A DNA stretch of 9,857 nt from Bacilli bacterium (GCA_028708005.1 JAQVZV010000019.1:1-9857); one strand, 5' to 3'; counted from the first letter of the stretch, positions 1 to 6,547 are shown. The notes: generated by a model not told the origin, from the letters alone. Translations and numbers: made by a program.

Positions 1-835
1 ACCTGGCACACAGTTAACAAAGAGAACGTTCCATACTGGTGGTGTTGCTAGTGGTGAAGATATAACTCAAGGATTACCTCGTGTTCAAGAATTATTTGAA
101 GCGCGTGATGCAAGAGGTAAAGCTACAATTGCTGAAATTCAAGGAACGGTTAAAGTTATTGAAAATGCTGGTGGTCGATATAAGATTATAGTTGAAAACG
201 CAGTTGATACGAAAGAACATCTTACTAACTATGGCGCAAAATTGAGAGTGGCTGTAGGTAATGAAGTGTCTGCAGGCGAAAGACTTACTGAGGGTAATAT
301 TAATCCAAAAGAATTATTGGCTGTTACTGATCCAATCACTGTTCAAGAATACATTTTAAAAGAAATCCAAAAAATATATTCTTCACAAGGTGTTGGTATT
401 TCTGATAAACATATCGAAGTAATGGCTCGAAGAATGATTTCACGTATTAGAATCATTGAACCAGGGGATACAAATTTACTTGTTGGCAAAATGGTCTCTA
501 TCAATGAATTTACAGACGCTAATAAAGAAGTTATCTTACAAGGAAAGAAACCAGCTACAGGTAGACCATTATTGTTAGGCATAACTAAAGCTTCACTTGA
601 AACGGATTCATTCTTATCAGCTGCTTCATTCCAAGAAACAACAAGAATTTTAACTGATGCGGCGATAAAAGGTAAAGTTGATAAATTACAAGGTTTAAAA
701 GAAAATGTCATCATAGGGAAATTAATTCCCGCTGGAACAGGAGCTAAGAAATATTCAGAAGTTGAATTTGATTTAGAGTCTGAATTTATGGATGCTGATC
801 CGTTAGAAGTTTTAGAAGAAAGATTGATGGATTAA
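1..835 (+). CDS. rpoC: DNA-directed RNA polymerase subunit beta' (3' part, 5' end outside window)
   Basis: This is the C-terminal 277 codons of the largest core subunit of RNA polymerase, which carries the active-site trigger loop and clamp elements. The reading frame is open from base 2 and stops with TAA at 833-835. The first residues, PGTQLTKRTFHTGG, are the trigger-loop N-terminal helix. They are followed by the conserved block ITQGLPRVQELFEAR and, further on, by the usual C-terminal segments (DPITVQEYILKEIQKIYSSQG, IEVMARRMISRIRIIEPGDT, GRPLLLGITKASL, FLSAASFQETTRILTDAA, KLIPAGTG). The C-terminus, LEVLEERLMD, looks complete. One oddity: the residue at 20-22 is Lys where Met (E. coli Met932) is expected. 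A strong terminator follows directly, so the gene ends its transcription unit here. The family call is near certain. Confidence 0.98.
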   Translation, partial: PGTQLTKRTFHTGGVASGEDITQGLPRVQELFEARDARGKATIAEIQGTVKVIENAGGRYKIIVENAVDTKEHLTNYGAKLRVAVGNEVSAGERLTEGNINPKELLAVTDPITVQEYILKEIQKIYSSQGVGISDKHIEVMARRMISRIRIIEPGDTNLLVGKMVSINEFTDANKEVILQGKKPATGRPLLLGITKASLETDSFLSAASFQETTRILTDAAIKGKVDKLQGLKENVIIGKLIPAGTGAKKYSEVEFDLESEFMDADPLEVLEERLMD

Positions 836-859
836 AGAAGGCGGAAGCTTTCTTTTTTT
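834..859 (+). terminator. intrinsic terminator of the rpoC unit
   Basis: Arms AAAGAAGGC (834-842) and GCTTTCTTT (847-855) pair over nine positions with one G-U, closed by a GGAA tetraloop and followed by more T (856-859). The 5' arm begins inside the rpoC stop codon, so termination is immediate. The usual downstream rpsL/rpsG genes are absent. Confidence 0.85.
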
Positions 860-928
860 GTTAAAGACCTATTTATGTCTAACAACTAGTTATGATTAAC
901 AATATTTATCTATATGTATCTTTTTTAT

Positions 929-957
929 TTGCAATTATTACGATTTCATGTTAATAT
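929..957 (+). promoter_or_regulatory. sigma-A-type promoter for secG
   Basis: A -35 box TTGCAA (929-934) and a -10 box TAATAT (952-957) are separated by 17 bases, with an extended -10 TG at 949-950. Transcription would start near 964, giving a very short leader before the secG SD sequence GAGGTGAT (968-975). It lies just downstream of the rpoC terminator, which supports an independent secG transcript. Confidence 0.55.
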
Positions 958-978
958 AAAAAATACTGAGGTGATATA

Positions 979-1191
979 ATGGAAACACTTTTAATTATTG
1001 TATCAATTTTATTAATAATAATTGTACTGCTCCAAAGTGAAAAAGCAGAAAGCACATCACAAGTAATTATGGGGGGCAATGCTGATTTATTTAGTAACCG
1101 AAAAGAACGAGGCGGCGAGTTGTTTGTCAGTCGTTTAACAATGATTTTAGGCATATTATTCTTTTGTATCTGTTTATTTTCATCTTTTTAA
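979..1191 (+). CDS. secG: preprotein translocase subunit SecG
   Basis: SecG is the small accessory subunit of the SecYEG channel in the cytoplasmic membrane and assists SecA-driven export. The 70-residue product has the family layout: a first membrane helix at about 2-18, a short cytoplasmic loop with the conserved glycine-rich and LF elements (MGGNADLFSNRKERGG, about 31-46), then a second helix at about 52-69. Length is typical for Gram-positive SecG (70-80). The ATG is preceded by GAGGTGAT at 968-975. It lies between its own promoter and a terminator and upstream of rnr, a neighbour pair common in Firmicutes. Some read-through into rnr is likely because no convincing separate rnr promoter is visible. 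Confidence 0.93.
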   Translation: METLLIIVSILLIIIVLLQSEKAESTSQVIMGGNADLFSNRKERGGELFVSRLTMILGILFFCICLFSSF

Positions 1192-1192
1192 C

Positions 1193-1224
1193 AAAAAGAC
1201 TTAAAAAAAAGTCTTTTTTATTTT
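1193..1224 (+). terminator. intrinsic terminator between secG and rnr
   Basis: Arms AAAAAGACTT (1193-1202) and AAGTCTTTTT (1209-1218) pair perfectly around a six-A loop and are followed by T, A, TTTT. Strength is probably moderate because much of the stem is A-T. It could act as an attenuator that lowers rnr-smpB expression relative to secG. Confidence 0.7.
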
Positions 1225-1249
1225 ATAATGTAGTAGGGAGTAGTGAAAA

Positions 1250-3343
1250 ATGGAACAAACTATATTAGACGTGTTAAAAAATAGTAAAACGCCGCTTACA
1301 ATTTATGAAATTAATGATTTACTAGGTTTAACTAGTGTTGATGAATTGAGAGAATTGCAAGAGGTCTTAGGAAAATTAGAAGATAATTGCGATATTTATC
1401 GAAGTAAAAAGGATAGATATATATTATTTGAGAAAAGCCACTTACGAAGAGGCCGTTTATCAGTTCACAAGAGTGCTCGCTTTGGATTTGTCGAAATAGA
1501 TGGGTCACCAGATATTAGAATTAATGAACCATATTTTAATGGCGCAATTCATAATGACATAGTAGTTATTGAAATAGACAAACCTAATATTGGTGAGGGT
1601 AAGGTACTTAAAATTGTTGAAAGAGGCAATCCCGATCTTGTAGGTGAGTATTATGTTAAAGATGGCATTGGTTATGTTAAAATGGATAACCCTCGCTATA
1701 GAGATTACATAATTGAACCAGAAGATAGCAAAGGTGCTGTCGAAGGGCATAAGGTTGTAGTTAGAAGAACCAAAGAGATATCCAGAGGATGTTTTAAAGG
1801 CGAGGTAATTAAAATACTTGGTCCCAAGGATGATGTGGGCGTTGACATACTATCTATTGTATATGAATATGGTATTCCAGATGTATTTAGTGATGAAGTA
1901 ATGGCAGAAGCGGAAAAACTACCTAATTCAGTAACACCTAAAGATTTAAAAGGAAGACGTGACTTAAGAGGGGAAGTAATTTTTACAATTGATGGTGAAG
2001 ATGCAAAGGATATGGATGACGCCGTGTCAATTAAAAAATTAGATAATGGCAATTATTTACTAGGAGTGCACATTGCTGATGTAAGTCAATATGTAAAAGA
2101 GAACAGTGCTATCGGGCAAGAAGCTTATACGAGAGGTACTAGTGTTTACTTAGTAGATAGAGTAATTCCTATGCTGCCACAGCGTTTAAGTAATGGCATA
2201 TGTTCATTGAATGAGGGTGAAGATCGTTTAACCTTAAGTTGTGATATGGAGATAAATCATAGAGGTGATGTTGAGAAATATGATATATATATAAGTGTTA
2301 TTAATTCTAAGAAAAGAATGACTTATAAAGATGTGAACAGAATATTAGAACAAGAGGAAATACCTGAGGGTTATGAATCATTTGTTAAAGATTTGAAAAT
2401 GATGGAAGATTTGGCCAGCATTCTAAGACAAAACAAAATTAATAGAGGCTATTTAGATTTCGATATTGATGAAATAAGAATCATTGTTGATGAAAAAGGA
2501 ATGCCGATTGAAATTGTTAAGCGAGAACGCGGTACTGGCGAAAAGATAATAGAAGACTTTATGATAGCTGCTAATGAGACAATTGCAACTCATTTTCACT
2601 GGTTAGATTGCCCTTTAATCTATCGTATTCATGAAAAGCCAGATAATAAGAAAATAGAACAATTCATTTCTTTCTTAAGTGGTTTGGGGTTACGAATAAC
2701 CGGGAAGAGTAAAAATTTCAGTAATAAAGCTATGCAAAGTATATTACAAATTTTACAAGAGCGAGAAGAATGGCAAGTATTAGGTAATATGGCATTAAGA
2801 ACAATGAAAAAGGCTAAATATAGTCCTTATAATGTTGGGCATTTCGGTCTTGGGAGTAAGTACTATACTCATTTTACAGCGCCAATTAGGAGGTTGCCAG
2901 ATTTATTAGTTCATCGTGAAATAAAAGGAAGTCAAGGTATTGATGGATATAGATCAAATGTTTCCTCTCAAGAGTTAGTCATTTCAGCTGATCACGCTTC
3001 AATAACAGAGGAACGTGCTGTGAAATGTGAGCGCGCTGTTGACAAATATATGTCTGCTAAATATATGGAAAAACATATTGGAGAAGAATTTGATGCAATA
3101 ATTTCAGGTATTAGTAGGGATGGCATATGGGTTCAATTAGATAATTTAATTGAAGGACTTATCAGAGTAAGTGAAATAGGAAATGATTATTTTGATTATG
3201 ATGATAGTATACAGATTATGAAAGGCAGAAAGACAGGTAAAGTATTTTGCATTGGTGAAAAAATTAGAGTTGTGGTAACTGGTGTTTCAAAAGCTGATAG
3301 TGAAATTGATTTTGGATTTGTAAAAAAACTAGGGAAAAGGTGA
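1250..3343 (+). CDS. rnr: ribonuclease R (3'-5' exoribonuclease)
   Basis: This RNB-family processive hydrolase degrades structured RNA from the 3' end and, with SmpB-tmRNA, removes non-stop mRNAs. Of 697 residues, about 1-60 form a winged-helix domain, 65-215 two cold-shock-type OB folds, 240-565 the RNB catalytic domain and 612-690 an S1 domain. The catalytic motif DGEDAKDMDDAV contains D248, D254, D256 and D257, matching E. coli D272, D278, D280 and D281. The RNB signature YTHFTAPIRRLPDL (539-552) is present, with Leu549 where Tyr is usual. The tail after the S1 domain is very short (VKKLGKR), without the long Lys-rich extension of E. coli RNase R. The ATG follows AGGGAG (1235-1240). The gene is the first of a compact operon with a CapA-like gene, smpB and an NDT-like gene. 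Confidence 0.97.
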   Translation: MEQTILDVLKNSKTPLTIYEINDLLGLTSVDELRELQEVLGKLEDNCDIYRSKKDRYILFEKSHLRRGRLSVHKSARFGFVEIDGSPDIRINEPYFNGAIHNDIVVIEIDKPNIGEGKVLKIVERGNPDLVGEYYVKDGIGYVKMDNPRYRDYIIEPEDSKGAVEGHKVVVRRTKEISRGCFKGEVIKILGPKDDVGVDILSIVYEYGIPDVFSDEVMAEAEKLPNSVTPKDLKGRRDLRGEVIFTIDGEDAKDMDDAVSIKKLDNGNYLLGVHIADVSQYVKENSAIGQEAYTRGTSVYLVDRVIPMLPQRLSNGICSLNEGEDRLTLSCDMEINHRGDVEKYDIYISVINSKKRMTYKDVNRILEQEEIPEGYESFVKDLKMMEDLASILRQNKINRGYLDFDIDEIRIIVDEKGMPIEIVKRERGTGEKIIEDFMIAANETIATHFHWLDCPLIYRIHEKPDNKKIEQFISFLSGLGLRITGKSKNFSNKAMQSILQILQEREEWQVLGNMALRTMKKAKYSPYNVGHFGLGSKYYTHFTAPIRRLPDLLVHREIKGSQGIDGYRSNVSSQELVISADHASITEERAVKCERAVDKYMSAKYMEKHIGEEFDAIISGISRDGIWVQLDNLIEGLIRVSEIGNDYFDYDDSIQIMKGRKTGKVFCIGEKIRVVVTGVSKADSEIDFGFVKKLGKR

Positions 3344-3347
3344 CCAT

Positions 3348-4529
3348 ATGAAAGGGAAGCTAAACTATAATAAAGTTTTAAGAGCATTTGTCTTTTTATG
3401 TTTAATTGTTGTTATTATAGTTTGCTGTTTTGAATTAAAAAAATATATCATACCTAAAGATACAACGGTAATTGAAGAGAAACCTAATGGAACTGATGAT
3501 AACAAGATTAAAGAATACAGTTTAAGCATGGCTATGGTCGGAGATTTAATAGTTCATGCTAATGTATATATAGATGCTAAAATTAATAATACTTATGACT
3601 TCAGTCCAATGTTTACTGATGTTAAGGATTTTATCACGTCCCATGATTTAGCTTTTTATAATCAAGAAACTCCGTTTGGGGGTAAAGAATTAGGATATAG
3701 TGGTTATCCAATATTCAATACACCGTCAGAGGTAGGGGATGAAATGCTCCATATGGGTTTTAATCTTATTTCTTTAGCGAATAATCATACGATGGATAAA
3801 GGTGAAAGAGGCGCTGTTAATTCACTGAAATATTGGAATAGTAAAGATGTTATGACAGCAGGTTCATATTTGTCTGAAGAAGATAGAAAAAAGATTAATA
3901 TCCAAGAAAAAAATGGTATAACTTATACTATGCTTGCTTATGGCGATCTTACTAATAGGGCGATTCCATATGGTAAGCCATATCTTTTAAATATGTACGA
4001 TAAAAATAAAGTTAAAGAGGATATAGAAAGAGTTAGGGATAAAGTTGATTTGTTGATTGTTTCAATGCATTGGGGAATCGAATATGCTTTACAACCAAGT
4101 AATAAACAAAAGGAGATAGCCGCCTATCTGGCGTCCCTTGGAGTTGATATCATTATTGGGCATCATACGCATTCAGTTCAACCAATTGAATATATTGATG
4201 GCACATTGGTTATATATTCATTAGGCAATTTCATTTCAAGTCAATTATACGATGATAACTTAGTTGGATTAATGACTTCTTTAAAAGTTACCAAGCGAGT
4301 AGAACAAGAAAAAGTAACAATCAATCTTAGTGATTTAGAGGCTAGATTAATTTATACGTATTATAAGGGCGGACGTACAATGCAGTCTATTCATACTGAT
4401 CATCGTGTTATTCCGTTTGATAAATTAACAATTAATGAATTCCCTAAATATGAAGAATTTTATAATAAATATAGAGAAGTAATAACTAGTATGGATCCAA
4501 CGATAATAGTTAGTGCTTTAAACGAATAA
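3348..4529 (+). CDS. CapA/PgsA-type membrane-anchored metallophosphatase-like protein (PGA_cap family)
   Basis: The 393-residue protein has a short basic N-terminus, one membrane segment at about 11-29 and a large predicted extracellular domain at about 56-390. That domain carries PGA_cap (CapA) motifs of the calcineurin-like fold: VGDLIVH (64-70), YNQETP (104-109), LANNHTMD (143-150), SMHWGIEY (239-246), GHHTHSVQP (271-279) and YSLGNFISSQ (290-299). The Asp, Asn and His residues of these motifs are candidate metal ligands. Family members include CapA/PgsA of poly-gamma-glutamate synthesis, but capB, capC and capD are not in the window, so poly-gamma-glutamate production cannot be inferred. 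A cell-surface phosphatase-like role is equally possible. The ATG lies four bases after the rnr stop and its SD (AAGGTG) overlaps the end of rnr, so translation is probably coupled. smpB follows directly. Confidence 0.88.
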   Translation: MKGKLNYNKVLRAFVFLCLIVVIIVCCFELKKYIIPKDTTVIEEKPNGTDDNKIKEYSLSMAMVGDLIVHANVYIDAKINNTYDFSPMFTDVKDFITSHDLAFYNQETPFGGKELGYSGYPIFNTPSEVGDEMLHMGFNLISLANNHTMDKGERGAVNSLKYWNSKDVMTAGSYLSEEDRKKINIQEKNGITYTMLAYGDLTNRAIPYGKPYLLNMYDKNKVKEDIERVRDKVDLLIVSMHWGIEYALQPSNKQKEIAAYLASLGVDIIIGHHTHSVQPIEYIDGTLVIYSLGNFISSQLYDDNLVGLMTSLKVTKRVEQEKVTINLSDLEARLIYTYYKGGRTMQSIHTDHRVIPFDKLTINEFPKYEEFYNKYREVITSMDPTIIVSALNE

Positions 4530-4535
4530 GGTGAT
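4528..4535 (+). promoter_or_regulatory. SD sequence deciding the smpB start
   Basis: AAGGTGAT overlaps the last two bases of the capA-like stop codon (4527-4529). It also contains the GTG at 4531, which therefore cannot easily serve as initiator. The in-frame GTG at 4540 lies four bases after it and is the better start. The overlap suggests translational coupling of the two genes. Confidence 0.6.
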
Positions 4536-4539
4536 AAAA

Positions 4540-4986
4540 GTGGAAATAAGCAATAAGAAAGCTACATATGATTATTTTATAGAAGAGACATATGAGGCTG
4601 GGATTGTTCTTAAAGGGACGGAAATTAAGTCGGTTAGGCAAGGCAGTGCTAATTTACAAGATAGTTATGCGATTGTAAAGAAAGGTGAAATATATCTTCT
4701 TAATATGTTCATTGCGCCATATGATCGTGGAAATCAATTTAATCATAATGAAAGACGTACAAGAAAAATCCTACTTCATAAAAGAGAAATATTAAAGATA
4801 GCTAATAGAGTAAATATTGAAGGATATACACTAGTACCATTAAAATTATATTTTAAAGAAAATAAAGCTAAAATATTATTAGGTATTGCCAAAGGTAAAA
4901 AGAATTATGATAAAAGAGAAACTATAAAGAAAAGGGATCTCGAAAGAGAGGCTAGAAAGGAAGCAAAATATAGCGTTAGAGGTTGA
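4540..4986 (+). CDS. smpB: SsrA-binding protein SmpB
   Basis: SmpB binds the tRNA-like domain of tmRNA, brings it to stalled ribosomes and places its C-terminal tail in the empty mRNA channel. The 148-residue product starts MEISNKKATYDYFIEETYEAG and has the conserved blocks GTEIKSVRQGSANLQDSYA, NHNERRTRKILLHKREI, GYTLVPLKLYF and GKGKKNYDKRETIKKRD, ending in a basic, helix-prone tail. The OB-fold body and tail are both complete. I chose the GTG at 4540 because the GTG at 4531, which would add three residues, lies inside the SD sequence. It is the third gene of the rnr operon. Its RNA partner ssrA is encoded about 450 bases downstream, after one intervening gene, consistent with joint use in trans-translation. 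Confidence 0.96.
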   Translation: MEISNKKATYDYFIEETYEAGIVLKGTEIKSVRQGSANLQDSYAIVKKGEIYLLNMFIAPYDRGNQFNHNERRTRKILLHKREILKIANRVNIEGYTLVPLKLYFKENKAKILLGIAKGKKNYDKRETIKKRDLEREARKEAKYSVRG

Positions 4987-4989
4987 TCT

Positions 4990-5397
4990 ATGAAAGTATT
5001 TGTTATATGTAGTAAACATTTCTATGACAGGATTCCCAACATCAGGAAGGTGTTAGAAGAAAATGGTCATACTGTCTATTTGCCAAACTGTTATGATAAT
5101 CCCGGTAAAGAAAGCGAGATGCGCAAATTAGGTGCTGAAAAACACAGCAAGTTTAAATCAGAAATGTTTAAACAAAGTGAAGAATTAATTAATAGTATGG
5201 ATGCTGTTTTAGTACTTAACTTGAATAAAAATGGTGTTGATAATTATGTGGGTGGAGCAACATTCTTAGAAATGTATGATGCTTTTAGAATGGGTAAGAA
5301 AATATATTTATATAATCCCGTGCCTAAAGGTATATTAGAAGATGAAATAATTGGGTTTAATCCTACCATAATTAATGGTAAGGTATCACTCATATAA
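4990..5397 (+). CDS. small Rossmann-like protein resembling nucleoside 2-deoxyribosyltransferases
   Basis: The 135-residue soluble protein starts with a beta strand (MKVFVICSKHF), has an alpha/beta pattern, and carries MDAVLVLN (70-77) and NYVGGATFLEMYDAF (85-99) followed by GKKIYLYNPVP (102-112). This resembles the nucleoside 2-deoxyribosyltransferase/Rcl/DUF4406-type fold. There, an Asp after the central strand and a Glu in a G-x-T-x-x-E segment form the active site; the candidates here are D71 and E94. Substrate and reaction are unknown, and a base-exchange, nucleotide-hydrolysing or purely binding role is possible. The ATG lies three bases after the smpB stop, with AGAGGT (4978-4983) as SD, so it is probably co-transcribed with rnr and smpB. 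ssrA begins about 40 bases after its stop. Confidence 0.7.
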   Translation: MKVFVICSKHFYDRIPNIRKVLEENGHTVYLPNCYDNPGKESEMRKLGAEKHSKFKSEMFKQSEELINSMDAVLVLNLNKNGVDNYVGGATFLEMYDAFRMGKKIYLYNPVPKGILEDEIIGFNPTIINGKVSLI

Positions 5398-5399
5398 AC

Positions 5400-5428
5400 T
5401 TTACATATAATAAATTGTGTGATATAAT
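5400..5428 (+). promoter_or_regulatory. strong sigma-A promoter for tmRNA
   Basis: A -35 box TTTACA (5400-5405) is followed after exactly 17 bases by a perfect -10 TATAAT (5423-5428), with an extended -10 TG at 5420-5421. Initiation near 5435-5437 would place the mature 5' end (5439) a few bases inside the transcript, leaving a minimal leader for RNase P. This lets ssrA be expressed independently of the upstream operon. Confidence 0.85.
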
Positions 5429-5438
5429 TCTCGCACAT

Positions 5439-5778
5439 GGGGCTGCTTGGTTTCGACGGGGACTATGAAGCTTAGATGGCAAGTCGCAGGTATGCGTTAA
5501 ATCCATCAGTATAATAACTGGAAATAATAAATTAGCATTCGCTGCTTAATAAAGCACGCGAGCTCTTCTTATCTTTTTTCTCACGAAGGATATTAAGGGC
5601 GCATTAAAGTGAGATATATCATTGCTTTGTTTGGGCACAATGATGAAAATTTCCAAACTAGTTAGTAATTGGTTGTTAATTTCTAAAATTGCTAATGAAT
5701 CTAATAAATTAACTAAACTTGTAGAGGTCTTTGTCTTTATATTTCCGGACAGGGGTTCAATTCCCCTCAGCTCCACCA
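5439..5778 (+). ncRNA. ssrA: transfer-messenger RNA (tmRNA)
   Basis: This single-piece tmRNA of 340 bases rescues stalled ribosomes with SmpB. The acceptor stem GGGGCTG (5439-5445) pairs with CAGCTCC (5768-5774), including the G3-U wobble recognised by alanyl-tRNA synthetase, and CCA is encoded (5776-5778). The D-arm-like GGTTTCGACGGGG and a T arm AGGGG-TTCAATT-CCCCT are present. The tag frame ends in two stops, TAA TAA (5547-5552). Reading from GGA at 5520 gives GNNKLAFAA; the exact resume codon is inferred. H-type pseudoknots are visible: PK2 (5565-5577 with 5585-5597; 5580-5584 with 5609-5613), PK3 (5618-5624 with 5638-5644; 5629-5634 with 5653-5658) and PK4 (5662-5670 with 5687-5695; 5675-5682 with 5706-5713). 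PK1 is weak or replaced by nested stems (5475-5479 with 5503-5507). Confidence 0.97.
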
Positions 5779-5779
5779 T

Positions 5780-5808
5780 AAAAAAACAACCCTTATAATA
5801 TAAGGGTT
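5780..5808. terminator. hairpin between ssrA and the convergent gene; best as a minus-strand terminator
   Basis: Arms AACCCTTAT (5788-5796) and ATAAGGGTT (5800-5808) pair perfectly. On the minus strand the stem is followed by G and seven T (the A run 5780-5786), a good intrinsic terminator for the convergent gene at 5911-6525. On the plus strand the tail is only TAATAATAAGTTTT, so its strength for tmRNA is uncertain. It probably serves both sides. Confidence 0.6.
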
Positions 5809-5853
5809 TAATAATAAGTTTTGCTGTTAGGTAAGAATAAATCTCATTTTTAT

Positions 5854-5878
5854 TACTTTTGGAGGTTATTAAGTATAT
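5854..5878 (+). repeat. imperfect direct repeat, upstream copy (SD-leader-like)
   Basis: A segment with TTTTGGAGGTT followed by AAGTATAT closely matches the leader of the membrane-protein gene at 7032-7055, with one-base gaps and a few changes. Here it leads to no ATG, so it looks like a relic SD region. The rest of the 5809-5910 gap shows nothing I recognise. Confidence 0.4.
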
Positions 5879-5910
5879 TTTTAACTTTTTTTATTTAATT
5901 ACATACTTTA

Positions 5911-6525
5911 CTATTTGCTGTCATTAAAGTCTAATACTTCACTATCCTTTGGTTCATTTACAAATACTATTTTTTGCGTCTTGCTTGTTGTTTTACCAAC
6001 CCCATCTTCTACTTTATAAACTATCCAATATTGGTGCCCGCCTTCATTCTTAATTTCTTTATAAACTTTGTGTGTAATTTCAAACTCATCCCTATCATCC
6101 CATACTTCTAAATGTTCATAATTAATGTCATCTATACTATTGGCATAACAAACTTCTTCAGAGAACTTTAACACAGGTGTTGCAATGTCATTTGGGTTGT
6201 TGTGATCTATCAAATACGGATCGGAACGCCCACTTGCTACCCACCCACTATTATCTTTGTCTATTTTTATTTGATACCAAATATATCTGCCGTTTTCTAA
6301 ATTAATATCCAAAACCTCATATTTTTCATCTTTCTCAACCTTGCCAAGCAATACTGAATAAGCGCTTGGCTCTTTTCTTATATTGATATAAGAGTTAGAT
6401 ATTTCAACATGCCATCCTTTTTCTATATTAGCCATTTTGGCAATTCCTTTTTGCCCGTTTACATATGTTTTCAAAAGCAGTCCGCCTATTGCGATTACTA
6501 CTACTACTACAACAATTTTTTTCAC
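5911..6525 (-). CDS. membrane-anchored SH3b and Ig-like domain protein
   Basis: The 204-residue product (from the GTG at 6525) has a hydrophobic Val-rich helix at its N-terminus (about 3-20, six Val in a row) and is otherwise predicted to be extracytoplasmic. An SH3b-type region at about 40-102 contains SYINIRKEPS, LGKVEKDEKYEVL, WYQIKI and GWVAS. A C-terminal part at about 114-189 ends in WIVYKVEDGVGKTTSKTQKIVF. This matches the strand pattern of bacterial Ig-like (DUF5011/HYR-like) domains, a family assignment I infer by pattern only. SH3b domains often bind peptidoglycan, so a cell-wall-associated role is likely; no enzyme domain is visible. The GTG at 6534 abuts the SD and is less likely as start. 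The gene is convergent with ssrA, has its own promoter, and shows no partner gene. Confidence 0.75.
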   Translation of the reverse strand: MKKIVVVVVVIAIGGLLLKTYVNGQKGIAKMANIEKGWHVEISNSYINIRKEPSAYSVLLGKVEKDEKYEVLDINLENGRYIWYQIKIDKDNSGWVASGRSDPYLIDHNNPNDIATPVLKFSEEVCYANSIDDINYEHLEVWDDRDEFEITHKVYKEIKNEGGHQYWIVYKVEDGVGKTTSKTQKIVFVNEPKDSEVLDFNDSK

Positions 6526-6535
6526 AACATTCACA

Positions 6536-6539
6536 CTCC
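6536..6539 (-). promoter_or_regulatory. SD sequence deciding the start of the SH3b gene
   Basis: On the minus strand GGAG(T) is read 10 bases before the GTG at 6525 and almost touches the GTG at 6534. The ATG at 6530 lies in another frame and meets TGA after one codon. The 6525 start, giving MKKIVVVVV, is therefore preferred. Confidence 0.5.
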
Positions 6540-6547
6540 GTTAATAT

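Noticed and set aside
1201..1229. Separate rnr promoter (TTAAAA, 17 bases, TATAAT 1224-1229)
   Set aside because: The -35 box is weak and sits in the terminator loop. Transcription would begin at the rnr SD itself, so the -10 match is probably chance in AT-rich DNA.
1705..2052. Minus-strand 115-codon frame opposite rnr
   Set aside because: It lies wholly within the RNase R coding sequence, with no SD and a Ser/Leu/Ile-rich translation typical of antisense frames.
4531..4539. GTG at 4531 as smpB start
   Set aside because: It lies inside the AAGGTGAT SD sequence. The GTG at 4540 has that SD at a usable distance.
5745..5778. ssrA 3' end as an att site of an integrated element
   Set aside because: No second copy of the T arm/acceptor sequence and no integrase occur downstream in the window. 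The idea remains open only for sequence outside it.
5546..5779. Minus-strand 77-codon frame beginning MVELRGIEPLS
   Set aside because: It is the complement of the tmRNA 3' half. The opening residues come from the antisense of the T arm and acceptor stem, a well-known false gene call.
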